Positions 9,289 through 18,509 are shown, counted from the stretch's first letter. The stretch is 64,000 nt of DNA from Deinococcus cellulosilyticus NBRC 106333 = KACC 11606 (GCF_007990775.1 NZ_BJXB01000004.1:124001-188000); one strand, 5' to 3'. A program made the numbers and translations. Notes: generated by a model not told the origin, from the sequence alone.

Positions 9289-10209
9289 ATGAAGACTGGT
9301 GTGGATGTCCTTTCAGACTGGGTGAGGGTGATGGAAACCCAGAGCACCCTCCTTGCCCGCAGCAGCATGAACCCAGGGTGGGGCATGCAGGTCCCGGCCA
9401 CCCGCAGCATGGTGCTGCACCTCATTCAGGGAGGGAACTTCTGGCTGCACCTCCCAGACAGAGAAGCTTTTGAAGTGAAAGACGGAGACATCCTGCTGCT
9501 GACCCGGGGCAACGCCCACCTGCTCACAGGCGAAATAGACAGCAAAGCCCTCACCCTGGATGAATTTGTCAGACAGCCTGCCCCTGATCCTGCCCTCCCC
9601 CTGTCCACCCTGATCTGTGGGGAATTCCTGCCCGACATGAGGCTGGGAAAGCAGGTGGTGCAAGGGCTTCCAGAATGCATTCACCTGCACCATCATGACG
9701 TGGAACAGAACCCCCATCTGCTCCTCACCACCCAATTGTTGTGGATGGAGGTGGGCAGCCTCGGCGCAGGGAGCGAATTGCTGATCCATCACCTGTTTGA
9801 CACGCTGTTTCTCTATGTGCTCAGGGCCCACATGGAGCAGTCCCAGACCCCTGGGTGGCTCACAGCCACCCGGGACCCCCAGGTGTCGCGGGCGCTCGGC
9901 AGCATGCATGCTGAACCCCATGCCCCCTGGACCGTGGAACAGCTGGCAGGAATTGCAGGACTGTCCAGAGCAGCATTTGCCCGGCGCTTCACTGAGGCGG
10001 TGGGACAGAGCCCTCTGGCTTACCTCACAGATTGGCGCATGCATCTGGCCGCCCGACTGCTGGACCGGGGCGAGGCTTCCATGTATCAGGTGGCAAGCCA
10101 GGTGGGGTACACCTCGGAGGCGGCTTTCAGCCGGGCTTTCAAGAAGCACCACGGCATTGCCCCGGCAGCATTTCGCAAAGGAAAAACGCCAGCCCTTGCA
10201 GCAGACTGA
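9289..10209 (+). CDS. AraC-family transcriptional regulator with cupin domain
   Basis: 306 residues. The N-terminal cupin-like sensor (about 5-180) includes the H-L-H-H-H region. The C-terminal double helix-turn-helix of AraC/XylS type covers about 205-300: LAGIAGLSRAAFARRF, then QVASQVGYTSEAAFSRAFKK. This matches the AraC subgroup with AraC_binding_2/cupin_6 domains that controls adjacent oxidoreductases. Probably controls the divergent reductase (8317-9180). The ATG at 9289 is preferred over an in-frame GTG at 9274. Confidence 0.88.
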   Translation: MKTGVDVLSDWVRVMETQSTLLARSSMNPGWGMQVPATRSMVLHLIQGGNFWLHLPDREAFEVKDGDILLLTRGNAHLLTGEIDSKALTLDEFVRQPAPDPALPLSTLICGEFLPDMRLGKQVVQGLPECIHLHHHDVEQNPHLLLTTQLLWMEVGSLGAGSELLIHHLFDTLFLYVLRAHMEQSQTPGWLTATRDPQVSRALGSMHAEPHAPWTVEQLAGIAGLSRAAFARRFTEAVGQSPLAYLTDWRMHLAARLLDRGEASMYQVASQVGYTSEAAFSRAFKKHHGIAPAAFRKGKTPALAAD

Positions 10210-10372
10210 AGCGACTGAAACGGACCTGACCCAGGTCTTCTGGTCGCCTGATGAAAACCTGTGGATGCTGCCTCCCGTGGTGAGCTGAAGCCATTCAAAA
10301 GGTGTGATGAAAATGCCCTTTGCGGTCAAAAGTGGATGAAGGTCAAGGTGTCCATGGATCGTCTTGATTGGG

Positions 10373-10401
10373 TTGACAGAAACCCTGCCACCCCTTACTC
10401 T
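10373..10401 (+). promoter_or_regulatory. Sigma-70-type promoter for the ArsR gene
   Basis: TTGACA (10373-10378), 17-bp spacer, TACTCT (10396-10401), 19 bp before the ArsR start. Confidence 0.55.
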
Positions 10402-10420
10402 GAAATCGGAGAAAGACGAT

Positions 10421-10720
10421 ATGATGAGCTGGAACACCCTCTCAGATCTGCTGAAAGCCCTCAGTGGCGAGACCCGCCAGAAAATCCTGCTGGAGCTTTT
10501 CAGGGACGGCAAGGAGCGCACCGTCAACCAGGTTGCAGAAGAGATGGGTCTTGGACAGAGCACGGCCAGCGAGCACCTCACCCAGATGAAACGGGCTGGA
10601 ATTCTGGCCTCTCGACGGATGGGCAAGGAAGTGCTGTACCGTCCTGATCGGGAAATGTTGCTGTCTCAGCTGCAGGGTTTGATCCAGCTGGTGGAGGAGT
10701 GTTGCCCTCCAGAGCCGTGA
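10421..10720 (+). CDS. ArsR-family winged-helix regulator
   Basis: 99-residue DNA-binding protein. The winged helix reads LLKALSGETRQKILLELF then QVAEEMGLGQSTASEHLTQMKRAGIL, the classical ArsR recognition helix, and a beta-wing with REGKEVLYR-like sequence. A C-terminal pair of adjacent Cys (EECCPPEP) could bind metal, but the canonical alpha-3 ELCVCDL metal motif is absent. It lies 46 bp upstream of the flavin monooxygenase and probably controls it. Effector not deducible. Confidence 0.88.
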   Translation: MMSWNTLSDLLKALSGETRQKILLELFRDGKERTVNQVAEEMGLGQSTASEHLTQMKRAGILASRRMGKEVLYRPDREMLLSQLQGLIQLVEECCPPEP

Positions 10721-10766
10721 TTCCTGCTTCTCATATCGTCAAATCCCGAAACAACGAAAGGATAAC

Positions 10767-11882
10767 ATGCTCGACACCCTGATCATCGGCGCAGGACAGG
10801 CCGGACTCGCCACCGCCTACCACCTCAAAAAAACAGGCCTTGAATACCTGCTGCTGGAAGCTGCAGACAGACCTCAGGGCAGCTGGCCCACTTATTACCA
10901 GAGCCTGAAGTTGTTCTCCCCAGCCGGATTTTCTTCCCTCCCTGGTCTGCTTTTCCCGGGAGACAAAAGGCGCTGCCCCGGCCGGGATGAAGTCAGCCAG
11001 TACCTGCAGGATTACGCAAAGCACTTCCAGTTCCCCATCCAGACGGGAAGCAAGGTGGTGAGGGTGAAACCTGAGGACAACGGATTCCAGGTGCTCACCC
11101 GTGCAGGTGAAATCTTCCACTCCCGCAGCGTGGTGGTGGCCAGTGGACCTTTCAACCGCCCCCATGTTCCCTGGTTTCCAGGGCAGGAAAATTACACCGG
11201 GCACCTCCTGCACAGCAGCCAGTACCAGCATTCACAGCCGTTTGCAGGAAAGCGGGTGGTGGTGGTCGGTGCAGGAAATTCTGCAGTGCAGATTGCCTGT
11301 GAACTCGCTGAGCAGGCCACAGTGACCCTGGCAACCCGTGAGAGCATCCGCTTTGCCCCACAAAAACTGCTGGGTCTGGATTTCCACCATTACCTGTCCC
11401 TGATTGATCGCCTGCCTCTGGGGCACCTGCTGCCTCTGGGGAACAGCAGTCTGGTTTTTGACACAGGAAAATACCGGCAAGCCCTTGAAGCAGGCAGGCC
11501 CGATCAGCGTCCGGTGTTCCGGTCCTTCTCGTCCAGCGGGGTGCACTGGGCAGATGGCCACACCGAACAGATCGATGCCGTCATTTTTGCCACCGGATTC
11601 CATCCGAACCTGCCCTTTCTGAAAGGCACTGCAGCACTGGATTCCAATGGTTTTCCCATCCAGAAGCATGGGGTGAGCCTGAGTGTTCCCGGCCTGTATT
11701 TTGTGGGGCTGTCCGGTCAGCGCACCCTGGCTTCGGCGAGTTTGCGCGGGGTGGGACGGGATGCACAGGCAGTGGTCAGGTCACTTCTGCGTGGGCTGCA
11801 CCTGTCAGTTGCAGTCTGTTCTGATATGGATCAAAGGGATTTTGCAACTTGTTCTGATATGGACCAGGGTGCAGTAAGCTGA
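10767..11882 (+). CDS. Flavin-containing monooxygenase (CzcO-like), 3' end altered by transposon
   Basis: 371-residue FAD/NADPH oxidoreductase. FAD motif IIGAGQAGLATAYHL lies at about 5-19, the second Rossmann motif VVVVGAGNSAVQIACELAE at about 165-183, and the FATGFHPN motif at about 274-281. This is the COG2072 (CzcO/YpeA-like) family. The last about 26 codons are odd: C-S-D-M-D-Q occurs twice because they run into two 14-bp direct repeats that look like the left end of the adjacent tniAB element, so the native C-terminus was probably replaced. Paired with the upstream ArsR gene. Substrate unknown. Confidence 0.85.
   Translation: MLDTLIIGAGQAGLATAYHLKKTGLEYLLLEAADRPQGSWPTYYQSLKLFSPAGFSSLPGLLFPGDKRRCPGRDEVSQYLQDYAKHFQFPIQTGSKVVRVKPEDNGFQVLTRAGEIFHSRSVVVASGPFNRPHVPWFPGQENYTGHLLHSSQYQHSQPFAGKRVVVVGAGNSAVQIACELAEQATVTLATRESIRFAPQKLLGLDFHHYLSLIDRLPLGHLLPLGNSSLVFDTGKYRQALEAGRPDQRPVFRSFSSSGVHWADGHTEQIDAVIFATGFHPNLPFLKGTAALDSNGFPIQKHGVSLSVPGLYFVGLSGQRTLASASLRGVGRDAQAVVRSLLRGLHLSVAVCSDMDQRDFATCSDMDQGAVS
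11803..11863 (+). repeat. Left-end repeats of the tniAB element
   Basis: TGTTCTGATATGGA occurs at 11817-11830 and 11850-11863, 33 bp apart (about three helical turns). A TGTCAG at 11803 could be the tip. Spaced repeats just outside a TnsB/TniA gene are the expected transposase-binding sites. No matching right end was found. Confidence 0.55.
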
Positions 11883-11885
11883 AAC

Positions 11886-13559
11886 ATGACCCCCCAGAAG
11901 TACGCCCGAGCCACCCACGCCCTGGAGCACCTCCTCCCGTACTTCCGGGAACGGGCCAACAGTGGTATCCCCGTCGAACATGAAATTGAGCAAAGCCGCA
12001 AAGCACACATCTCCATCCCCACCTTGCGCCGCTACTACCGCATGTTCCTGGACCTCGGAGGAGACCAACATGCGGTGAGCACCCAGGACTTCTTGGAACG
12101 CCGCAAGAAACAACTGCGAAAACACACCCTCCGTCCAGAAGTCGAACAGCTCATGCAGGCCCTGATCGACCGGCACTGGCTGATCCCCAGCGGCAGCCCC
12201 ACCTTCCGCCCGTACACCCTGCAGGCCCTGCTGGACCTCATCCACGACCACTGCCGTGAACAAGGCCTGGAGAAGCCCAGCTACAACACCCTCAAAAACC
12301 GCTTGAATGCCCGTGAACAACAGGACCCTCAAAGGTACGCCCGCCTCCGGGAAGGGGAAGAAATCGCCAGGGGACGAGAGCCCCGACTGGGTGTGAGCCC
12401 ACAACGGCATTTCGGTGAACGCATCCAGATGGATGGCACCCTGCTGGACTTCTTCGTGAAAGACGGCAAACTGCAGGTCAAACGGAGCAAAAACAAAAAA
12501 CCACAGGCCCAATCCGTGCACACCCGCTTCTGGATCACCGTCGCGGTGGACGAAGGCACCTCCCTGTTCCTGAATTTCAGCCTCACCAGCCACACCAAAT
12601 CCGCCCATGAATCCCTGAGAACCCTAAAGGGCATCTTGCTGGACCAGCAAGAACACCACCAGGCCCTGGGGGTGGAAAACACCCTCCCCCCACTGGGTGT
12701 CCCGAGGGAACTCTTCACGGACCGGGGCAGTGAATTCTTGAACCACTCTCTGGAAAGGTTCTGTGCCCAGTACGGGGTGCACTTCCAGGCCATCCCGTCC
12801 AGCCCTCACCTCAGGGGTCGCATTGAGCGCCTGATCGGCCTGATCAACGAAGCCCTCCGGCACCTCCCCGGCTCCACCCTGGGCAGGCACCGGGCGAGGG
12901 GCATAACCGGACGGGATTACGTCTTTTTTGGTGCAAAAGACCTGGAACGCTACCTCACAGGGTATTTGCTCGACCGCATCAATGTGCAGGTGAAGAGGGG
13001 AGAAATCCTCAGCCGCCTGCAAAACGCCTGGGTGCAGGTGAACGAAGGCAAAAGCCAGTTCAAACCCCTGCCCAGAGAAGACCACAGTAAGGTCCAAAAA
13101 ATGCTGAGGCCCAGCTTCACACGCACCCTGCAAAGGGGCGGATTGCAATGGCAGAAGCGCCATTACGTGTCCTTCCATCCGGACTTCCTGAACCTGGTGC
13201 GCCGACGAAAAGCCCTCGGGGAGGTCACGGTGCTCTTTGACCCCCACAACATCCAGACGGTGTGGCTCATTCACCCCGAAACAGGGGACGTGCTGGAACT
13301 CTTCTGCAAGGACCTCCCCAGACCCACCAGCATCTGGTCGTGGGAGGAAGCCAAGAAGCAACTGGGGCTGGAACTGAAACCGGCCCGCAGCGCCCACCAA
13401 ATTTATCAAAAAGTCCTGCAGATGCGGGATGGGGACAGGTTGGAGGAACAACCCCATGCAGGGCCACCATCCGAAAAACCTCTGGAATGTCCGGTCTCAG
13501 GGTGGCCCAGGTTTGCCATAGAGCAAGCACCTCCAGAGCCGGGCAGGAGGGGACATTGA
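11886..13559 (+). CDS. tniA: Mu/TniA-type DDE transposase
   Basis: 557-residue integrase-fold transposase of the MuA/TnsB/TniA group. An N-terminal helix-turn-helix region (about 30-130) is followed by the rve catalytic core with D in RIQMDGT (about 181), D in LFTDRGSEF (about 278) and E in GRIERLIG (about 314). The C-terminal Mu beta-barrel region is at about 415-480 (WQKRHYVSFHPDFL). Its stop overlaps the tniB start by 4 nt. The pair resembles the p480/p271 genes of Tn552 and tniA/tniB of Tn5053. No TniQ or resolvase gene is adjacent. Appears intact. Confidence 0.9.
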   Translation: MTPQKYARATHALEHLLPYFRERANSGIPVEHEIEQSRKAHISIPTLRRYYRMFLDLGGDQHAVSTQDFLERRKKQLRKHTLRPEVEQLMQALIDRHWLIPSGSPTFRPYTLQALLDLIHDHCREQGLEKPSYNTLKNRLNAREQQDPQRYARLREGEEIARGREPRLGVSPQRHFGERIQMDGTLLDFFVKDGKLQVKRSKNKKPQAQSVHTRFWITVAVDEGTSLFLNFSLTSHTKSAHESLRTLKGILLDQQEHHQALGVENTLPPLGVPRELFTDRGSEFLNHSLERFCAQYGVHFQAIPSSPHLRGRIERLIGLINEALRHLPGSTLGRHRARGITGRDYVFFGAKDLERYLTGYLLDRINVQVKRGEILSRLQNAWVQVNEGKSQFKPLPREDHSKVQKMLRPSFTRTLQRGGLQWQKRHYVSFHPDFLNLVRRRKALGEVTVLFDPHNIQTVWLIHPETGDVLELFCKDLPRPTSIWSWEEAKKQLGLELKPARSAHQIYQKVLQMRDGDRLEEQPHAGPPSEKPLECPVSGWPRFAIEQAPPEPGRRGH

Positions 13560-14356
13560 ACTTCACCCGTGAAGACCTGATCCGCTCCCGGGAGTCCGCC
13601 TGGTTCCTGATCCCAGAACGGGAAAAGTTGCTGGAGCGCCTCTCGTTTCTGGTCACTGACCCTCCCAGGCACCGGGAACGCAGCCTGAGCCTGCTGGGCC
13701 CAGCCAACTCCGGGAAGAGCCGCCTCATCACCCAGTTCATGAAACTGCACCCACCCGTGTTTGGGGAGGAATTGGACCAAAAACCCATCTTGCTGCTGCG
13801 CATGTCCTCACTTCGCAACACCTCCCAACTGGTGGACCGACTGCTGGCCCTGCTCACCCCCGTGCACATCAATGGAAACGAGGATGCCCGCACCGAGCAT
13901 TTGCTGAACCTCCTGGAAGTGGTCGGCACCAAAGCGATTGTGCTGGATGAATTCCACGATGTGCTCAGTGTGGGCAGTCAGACCCGCCACCACATGCTCA
14001 CCAAAATCAAAGACCTCAACAACGCAGGGCTGCGCATCATTCCGGTGGGCACCGACCGCATGGTGGACGCGCTTTCCATCAACCCGGAGCTCTCCACCCG
14101 CTTCACGACCTGCACCCTGGAAGCCCTGTCCTTTACGGACAGTCTGGGTGTGGCCGGGGCGTTTTTCACCCACCTTGGTCTTGAGGACTGGAAGGCAACC
14201 TACCAGAGGTCCGCGGAGATGGTGTACGTGCGCACCTCAGGCATCATTGGCAACCAACTGGACGTGCTCGAGGAAGTGGTGTTGACCGTGACAGCTCTGG
14301 ACGGTCGGGTGACCGGCAAGCGGTACCAGGATGCCCTGGACCTGCTGAGGTTTTGA
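13556..14356 (+). CDS. tniB: TniB/TnsC-type AAA+ transposition ATPase
   Basis: 266-residue ATPase that selects targets and activates the TniA transposase. Walker A G-P-A-N-S-G-K-S at about 47-54; Walker B IVLDEFHDVL at about 127-136; sensor region IIPVGTDRM near 165. The TTG start at 13556 is chosen because GGAGG lies 7-8 nt upstream and TTGA overlaps the tniA stop, giving the family-typical N-terminus NFTREDLIRSR. A longer frame exists upstream but lies inside tniA. Intact in appearance. Confidence 0.88.
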   Translation: MNFTREDLIRSRESAWFLIPEREKLLERLSFLVTDPPRHRERSLSLLGPANSGKSRLITQFMKLHPPVFGEELDQKPILLLRMSSLRNTSQLVDRLLALLTPVHINGNEDARTEHLLNLLEVVGTKAIVLDEFHDVLSVGSQTRHHMLTKIKDLNNAGLRIIPVGTDRMVDALSINPELSTRFTTCTLEALSFTDSLGVAGAFFTHLGLEDWKATYQRSAEMVYVRTSGIIGNQLDVLEEVVLTVTALDGRVTGKRYQDALDLLRF

Positions 14357-15229
14357 AGGCATGCACAATCGGGGAGGGTCCGTTGCCTGGGCACTGTGGA
14401 GGGGTGACAAGCGCACCACACAAAAAGTCCTGTCCCGAGAACATGTTCTGTAATGTGATGTTTGAGCAAAACCATGATATGGGTCACTGGAGTCCACTGA
14501 CGCGTTTGGCTTGACTCAGCATGAACTGAAGTGACGGCCGAATGCCAGTTCAGTCTCCACAGTCAGGAGGGACGTTGTGTTCAGGGTCCCTCCTGACAGA
14601 CTGGTGATGCTTCATTGCAAGGCGAAATCAGTGCGAATCGGAAATCAACTGAGGCTGTTGATTGGGGAGGCTGTTGCAGTTGAATGTCCGCCGTGCTGTT
14701 GGCAGCCACATTCACGCATTCCCCAGATGAACGGAAGGCAAACGTCCATTTCCCACCGGCCACTTGGTGGCTTTCACAATCTGGTTGCCTGCTGTGGGGT
14801 CGCTTGCACAGGCGTGAACCTCCTGTCGAGTTGGGTTACTGGAAGGTCATTTCAGCAAAGGACACCCGCAGCACCACTGGCCTGGGAACAGCGCTCTGAA
14901 AACACAGGACATCCAGAGGCATGGAACCCACAGGTGCACCTGTCAAGCAGGTGTCCTTCATGTTCAACGGGGTTGAAGCTGAAGAAACCTCAACCTTGTT
15001 GCCTGAAGTTTTTTCAAGGGTGACCTGGTGTGTGCTTCAAAGCACCATGGCTTCCACTGAGAACTCCCCTTTGCAAGGGCCTGCCCAGCGCTGGGGTTGT
15101 GTTGCTCAGCTTTTGCTCAGGAACCGCAAAGCGTTCATCAAGGTTCATGGCCTATGGTGCCGGCATGGACCTCCAACTTCACCCCCACCGCACCCTCCAA
15201 CTGGCCCTCATCCCGCAGGAGCACCCTTC
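14357..15229. other. Gap holding the unknown right end of the tniAB element
   Basis: No convincing gene. A 12-bp perfect hairpin, GTCAGGAGGGAC (14562-14573) with 14586-14597, sits here and could be a terminator or transposon-end structure. CCATGATATGGGTCACTGG near 14471 partly resembles the left-end repeats. The remainder shows only short frames with poor coding character. Confidence 0.4.
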
Positions 15230-16369
15230 ATGCAGGTCTTGATTCTCAACCCGAACGTGGGTGGGAACGCCCCGGTGGTGCGCCTGTGGGCGGTGCACCT
15301 CGCCCGGCAGGGCCACCAGGTGCACCTGGTCACCAACCACCACCCCAACCCCCATCAATTGCCTGTGGACGTGCGGGAGAACCTGCACCTGCACCCCCTG
15401 GAGGTGGATGAGGACCACGGGGCAGGAAACCCGGCGCTTTCGTTTTCCACCCTGCACCAGGTGGCCACCCTCACCCTGGAGCATGACGTTCAGGTGGTGC
15501 ACACCCATGACGTGCTGCTCTCCACCCAGGCGGCGGTGCAGGCCCGGAAACTCACCGGGCAAGCCCACCCGGTGGTGGTGACGGTGCACGGCTCTGAACC
15601 CCAGCTCATGGACCCCAGGCACCTGCCAGTGGTTCGGGATGTGCTGGGGATGGCCGATCATGTGACGGCCCGTTCCCGCTTCCTGGCTTGCACGCTGGCA
15701 CAGCATGTGGGGCGCACAGCGCAGGTGACCCCATCGTGGGTGGACCTCCAGCGCTTCACCCCTCAGGCATTGCCCCCGGAAGAGCCGGTCACCCTGCTGC
15801 ACTTTGCGGGGGTGTCCAGCAAAGCCCGCTCCGTGGACGCCTTGCTGGTGTTGCAGAGGGTGCTGGAGCAGCGGAGTGCGATCCTCAGGATGGTGGGTCA
15901 GCCAGCAGCTTTGCAGCTTTGCGAGGACCTCGCCCGGAGCCTTGGGGTGCTCCCGCAGGTGAATCTGGTGCACGGCACCCAACTGCAGGAGCGTCACTTT
16001 CAGGGGGTGCACCTGCAACTGCTCACCCGTGAAGGCGAAGCGCACGGTCAGTACCTGCTGGACGGCCTGGCCTGTGGGGTGCCTGCGGTGGCTTCCCGTT
16101 CCGGGGCCCACCTGGAGGTGTTGCATCACGGTCAGGGTGGGGTGCTGGTGCCCACCGGTGACGTGCAGCAGATGGCGGGTGCCGTCCTGAACCTCATGGA
16201 GGACCGACGGACCTACCAGCAGCTGCGGGCCCAGGCGGTGCAGCGCAGTTTGCATTACGCCGAGGACCGCCTGGGCTTCCTGTACCGCCGGTTGCTGTAC
16301 CACCTGCCTCACTTGGACCACCCGGCAGCCCCGGAGTCCCCCCGTGCTCCGTTGCCGTGGATGAAATGA
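15230..16369 (+). CDS. Glycosyltransferase family 4
   Basis: 379-residue GT-B retaining glycosyltransferase. N-terminal fold: ILNPNVGGNAPVVRLWAVHLARQGHQV, then VHTHDVLLSTQ. C-terminal nucleotide-sugar site: LLTREGEAHGQYLLDGLACGVPAVAS...GVLVPTGDVQQM, the E-x7-E region of GT4. Cytoplasmic or membrane-peripheral. The ATG at 15230 has GCAGGAG upstream. It is followed 10 bp later by a penicillin-binding protein gene, so the three genes 15230-18304 probably form an operon acting on the envelope. A related GT4 lies at 32113-33246. Acceptor unknown. Confidence 0.85.
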   Translation: MQVLILNPNVGGNAPVVRLWAVHLARQGHQVHLVTNHHPNPHQLPVDVRENLHLHPLEVDEDHGAGNPALSFSTLHQVATLTLEHDVQVVHTHDVLLSTQAAVQARKLTGQAHPVVVTVHGSEPQLMDPRHLPVVRDVLGMADHVTARSRFLACTLAQHVGRTAQVTPSWVDLQRFTPQALPPEEPVTLLHFAGVSSKARSVDALLVLQRVLEQRSAILRMVGQPAALQLCEDLARSLGVLPQVNLVHGTQLQERHFQGVHLQLLTREGEAHGQYLLDGLACGVPAVASRSGAHLEVLHHGQGGVLVPTGDVQQMAGAVLNLMEDRRTYQQLRAQAVQRSLHYAEDRLGFLYRRLLYHLPHLDHPAAPESPRAPLPWMK

Positions 16370-16379
16370 GAGACCTCCG

Positions 16380-17738
16380 GTGAATCCGCAACGCATCCGT
16401 TCACGCAGCCGCTTTCTGGTGGCGGTCAGCATCCTCTTGTTCACCCCTTTGCTGTACCGCTATGCACAACTGGAATTCCACCTCCCCCACACCCCTGCCC
16501 TGAATGCCGCACCTTTGCGGGGGCGCCTGATCACCGAGGATGGCAGCGTCCTCGCCCAGAGCCTGACCCTCCCGGACGGCTCGCAGGACAGGCGGTACCC
16601 ACAAGGGAGGCTTGCCGGGGCGTTGATCGGGGTGCTGGGCACCGACGAGGGCCTCTCCGGTCTCGAAAGGTCCCACCAGCAGGACCTGCAGGCCGGACGG
16701 GACGTGATCCTCACCCTGCAGCCGTGGATGCAGGCCTCCCTGGAAGCCCACCTGGACCGGCGTGCCCGGGCCCACCTCGGGGTGAGTGGGGCCGGGGTGA
16801 TCCTGGAAACCCACACCGGCAAAATACTCGCGGCGGCCTCGTGGCCCCCTCTTGAGCCTGCCCGCTGGCGCGACCACCCCCGTGAACGCTGGAAGAACCG
16901 TCCCTTGGTGGATTCCCTGGAGCCCGGGAGTGTCATCAAGGCCCTCACGGTGGCGTCCCTGCTGGATCAGGGCCTCACCCACCCGGAGGAACGGTTTGAC
17001 ACCCCCATGACCCGCCGGGTGGGACGGCACACCCTGCACGATGCGGTCTCACACCCCCCATCCCTCACCACCCGGGAGATTCTGAGGTACTCCAGCAACG
17101 TCGGCATGAGCCAGTTGATTGAGCGCGTCTCCTCCGAGCAGATGCACTGGTTTCTGCGGCAGGTGGGCTTCGGACAGGACACCCCCCTGGACGGGCTTTA
17201 CGCCGAAGACGGGGTGCTGCACCCCTGGCAGAAGTGGAGCGACATCCAGAAAGCCAACATCAGCTTCGGGCAGGGTTTCACGGCCAACACCTTGCAGGTC
17301 GCTGCGGCCTTCAACGTGCTGGCCAACGATGGGCGTTACGTCCCCCCTCACCTGGTGACTGCAGAGCGGGTGTGGGACCACCGGCAGGTGATTTCCCCCC
17401 AGACCTCCCAGACCATGCGGGAGGTGCTGCGGCGGGTGGTGGAAGACGGCATCCAGAAGAACGCCGGCATCCACGGGTACGGCATTGCCGGGAAGAGCAG
17501 CACCGCGCAGGTGGTGGTGAACGGACGGTACTCCAGTGAGGTGTACAACAGCCTCTTCGCGGGTTTCTTCCCCAGCAACCACCCGAAGGTCACGGTGGTG
17601 GTGATGGTGCACGGGGCACAAAAAGACCATTACGGCTCCCAGCTGGCCGCCCCGATCTTCCGGGATGTGGCGGCGGACCTGATGTCCCAATGGGGCCTGC
17701 CCCCCGAGGCTCAGGAAGGGCAGGTGGCAGGAAGGTGA
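16380..17738 (+). CDS. Penicillin-binding protein / FtsI-like D,D-transpeptidase
   Basis: 452-residue membrane-anchored transpeptidase. One N-terminal membrane segment (about 10-30), a short dimerisation domain, then a transpeptidase domain. The serine motif is S-V-I-K at about 184-187 (LEPGSVIKALTVASLL), then S-S-N (RYSSNVGMSQLIE, about 238). The third motif, normally KTG/KSG, reads K-S-S-T at about 372-375 (GIAGKSSTAQ), an unusual G-to-S change. GTG start at 16380, with GAGAG upstream. It overlaps the next gene by 4 nt (GTGA). Shorter than housekeeping FtsI and placed between a glycosyltransferase and a SUKH-like gene, so probably an accessory PBP. Confidence 0.85.
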   Translation: MNPQRIRSRSRFLVAVSILLFTPLLYRYAQLEFHLPHTPALNAAPLRGRLITEDGSVLAQSLTLPDGSQDRRYPQGRLAGALIGVLGTDEGLSGLERSHQQDLQAGRDVILTLQPWMQASLEAHLDRRARAHLGVSGAGVILETHTGKILAAASWPPLEPARWRDHPRERWKNRPLVDSLEPGSVIKALTVASLLDQGLTHPEERFDTPMTRRVGRHTLHDAVSHPPSLTTREILRYSSNVGMSQLIERVSSEQMHWFLRQVGFGQDTPLDGLYAEDGVLHPWQKWSDIQKANISFGQGFTANTLQVAAAFNVLANDGRYVPPHLVTAERVWDHRQVISPQTSQTMREVLRRVVEDGIQKNAGIHGYGIAGKSSTAQVVVNGRYSSEVYNSLFAGFFPSNHPKVTVVVMVHGAQKDHYGSQLAAPIFRDVAADLMSQWGLPPEAQEGQVAGR

Positions 17739-18304
17739 AAGGCTTCAGGTTCACCCTCCCTTCCCCTCAACCGGTGCCTGAGCCTCCTGCAAGCACCTGG
17801 GTGGAGCGGATCCAGGGGCATTATGGCAGCAAACTGCGCCCGGTGCCCCTCCCACAACTCCCCCTGGAAGAGGGCACCCGGCGGTTCCTGGAGCACCCTG
17901 GACTGCCCGCCCCGATGTTCGGCAATGGTCCTTTCGGGGTGTTCGTGTTGCACGACCCGTTCGTGCGCACCTTCAGACAACAGACGCTCCTGGTGCTCGG
18001 TCAGGTGTTCACCGGGGGGCAACTGGTGGTCCACCTGCAAGACGGGCACATCTCGGTGTTGAAACACAACACGTTGCTTTTCCTGAACACCCACCTGCAG
18101 CACTTCGTGGTGTTCCACCTGCTGTACGAGAGATTGCACGTTCACGCCCCCCTGGACGTGCGTGTGCCGTTCGAAGTGCAACTGCAGATCCGGGCAGAGC
18201 GCCTGGAAAGGCAGTTCTCGGAGGTGGACCGACCCGCCCTCACCGGCCAGCACGGCTGGCGCAGGTGCCTGCAGGGTGTGCTGGAGACCAGTGAGGAAGC
18301 CTGA
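17735..18304 (+). CDS. SUKH-4-like protein
   Basis: 189-residue cytoplasmic protein without signal peptide, starting with GTG inside the PBP stop. The central part (about 60-130) has the FGNGPFGVFVLHD...LLVLGQVFTGGQLVVHLQDGHISVL pattern, which resembles the SMI1/KNR4 (SUKH) fold, especially SUKH-4 immunity proteins. Assignment is by pattern only. SUKH proteins commonly neutralise polymorphic toxins, but no toxin gene is visible next to it. Translational coupling to the PBP suggests a shared role. Could instead be an uncharacterised regulator of the operon. Confidence 0.5.
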   Translation: MKGFRFTLPSPQPVPEPPASTWVERIQGHYGSKLRPVPLPQLPLEEGTRRFLEHPGLPAPMFGNGPFGVFVLHDPFVRTFRQQTLLVLGQVFTGGQLVVHLQDGHISVLKHNTLLFLNTHLQHFVVFHLLYERLHVHAPLDVRVPFEVQLQIRAERLERQFSEVDRPALTGQHGWRRCLQGVLETSEEA

Positions 18305-18426
18305 CAGTTGGGAGGTGCACACGCCAGGGGAAGCTTTTGACCTCAGAGGCAGCACCTGCAAGCAGAGCCCTGAAATGAACCTTTCATGCCGCAACGATTG
18401 TGACCTTTCGCTCAAAACACATTGGC

Positions 18427-18442
18427 GGTCAATGACCATAAT
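18427..18442 (+). promoter_or_regulatory. Possible operator and -10 before the small peptide gene
   Basis: GGTCAATGACC (18427-18437) is a 5+1+5 palindrome overlapping CATAAT (18437-18442), a -10-like hexamer; no clear -35 is seen. Confidence 0.3.
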
Positions 18443-18509
18443 GAACCTGATCCAAAGACAACTGGAAATCCCCTGAAGCGGACCTTTCCGGTTGCCCACA
18501 GGAGGCCCC

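Noticed and set aside
14586..14600. CTGACA at 14592-14597 as the right tip matching TGTCAG at 11803.
   Set aside because: Only six bases match, it is part of a hairpin, and no target duplication pairs the two positions.
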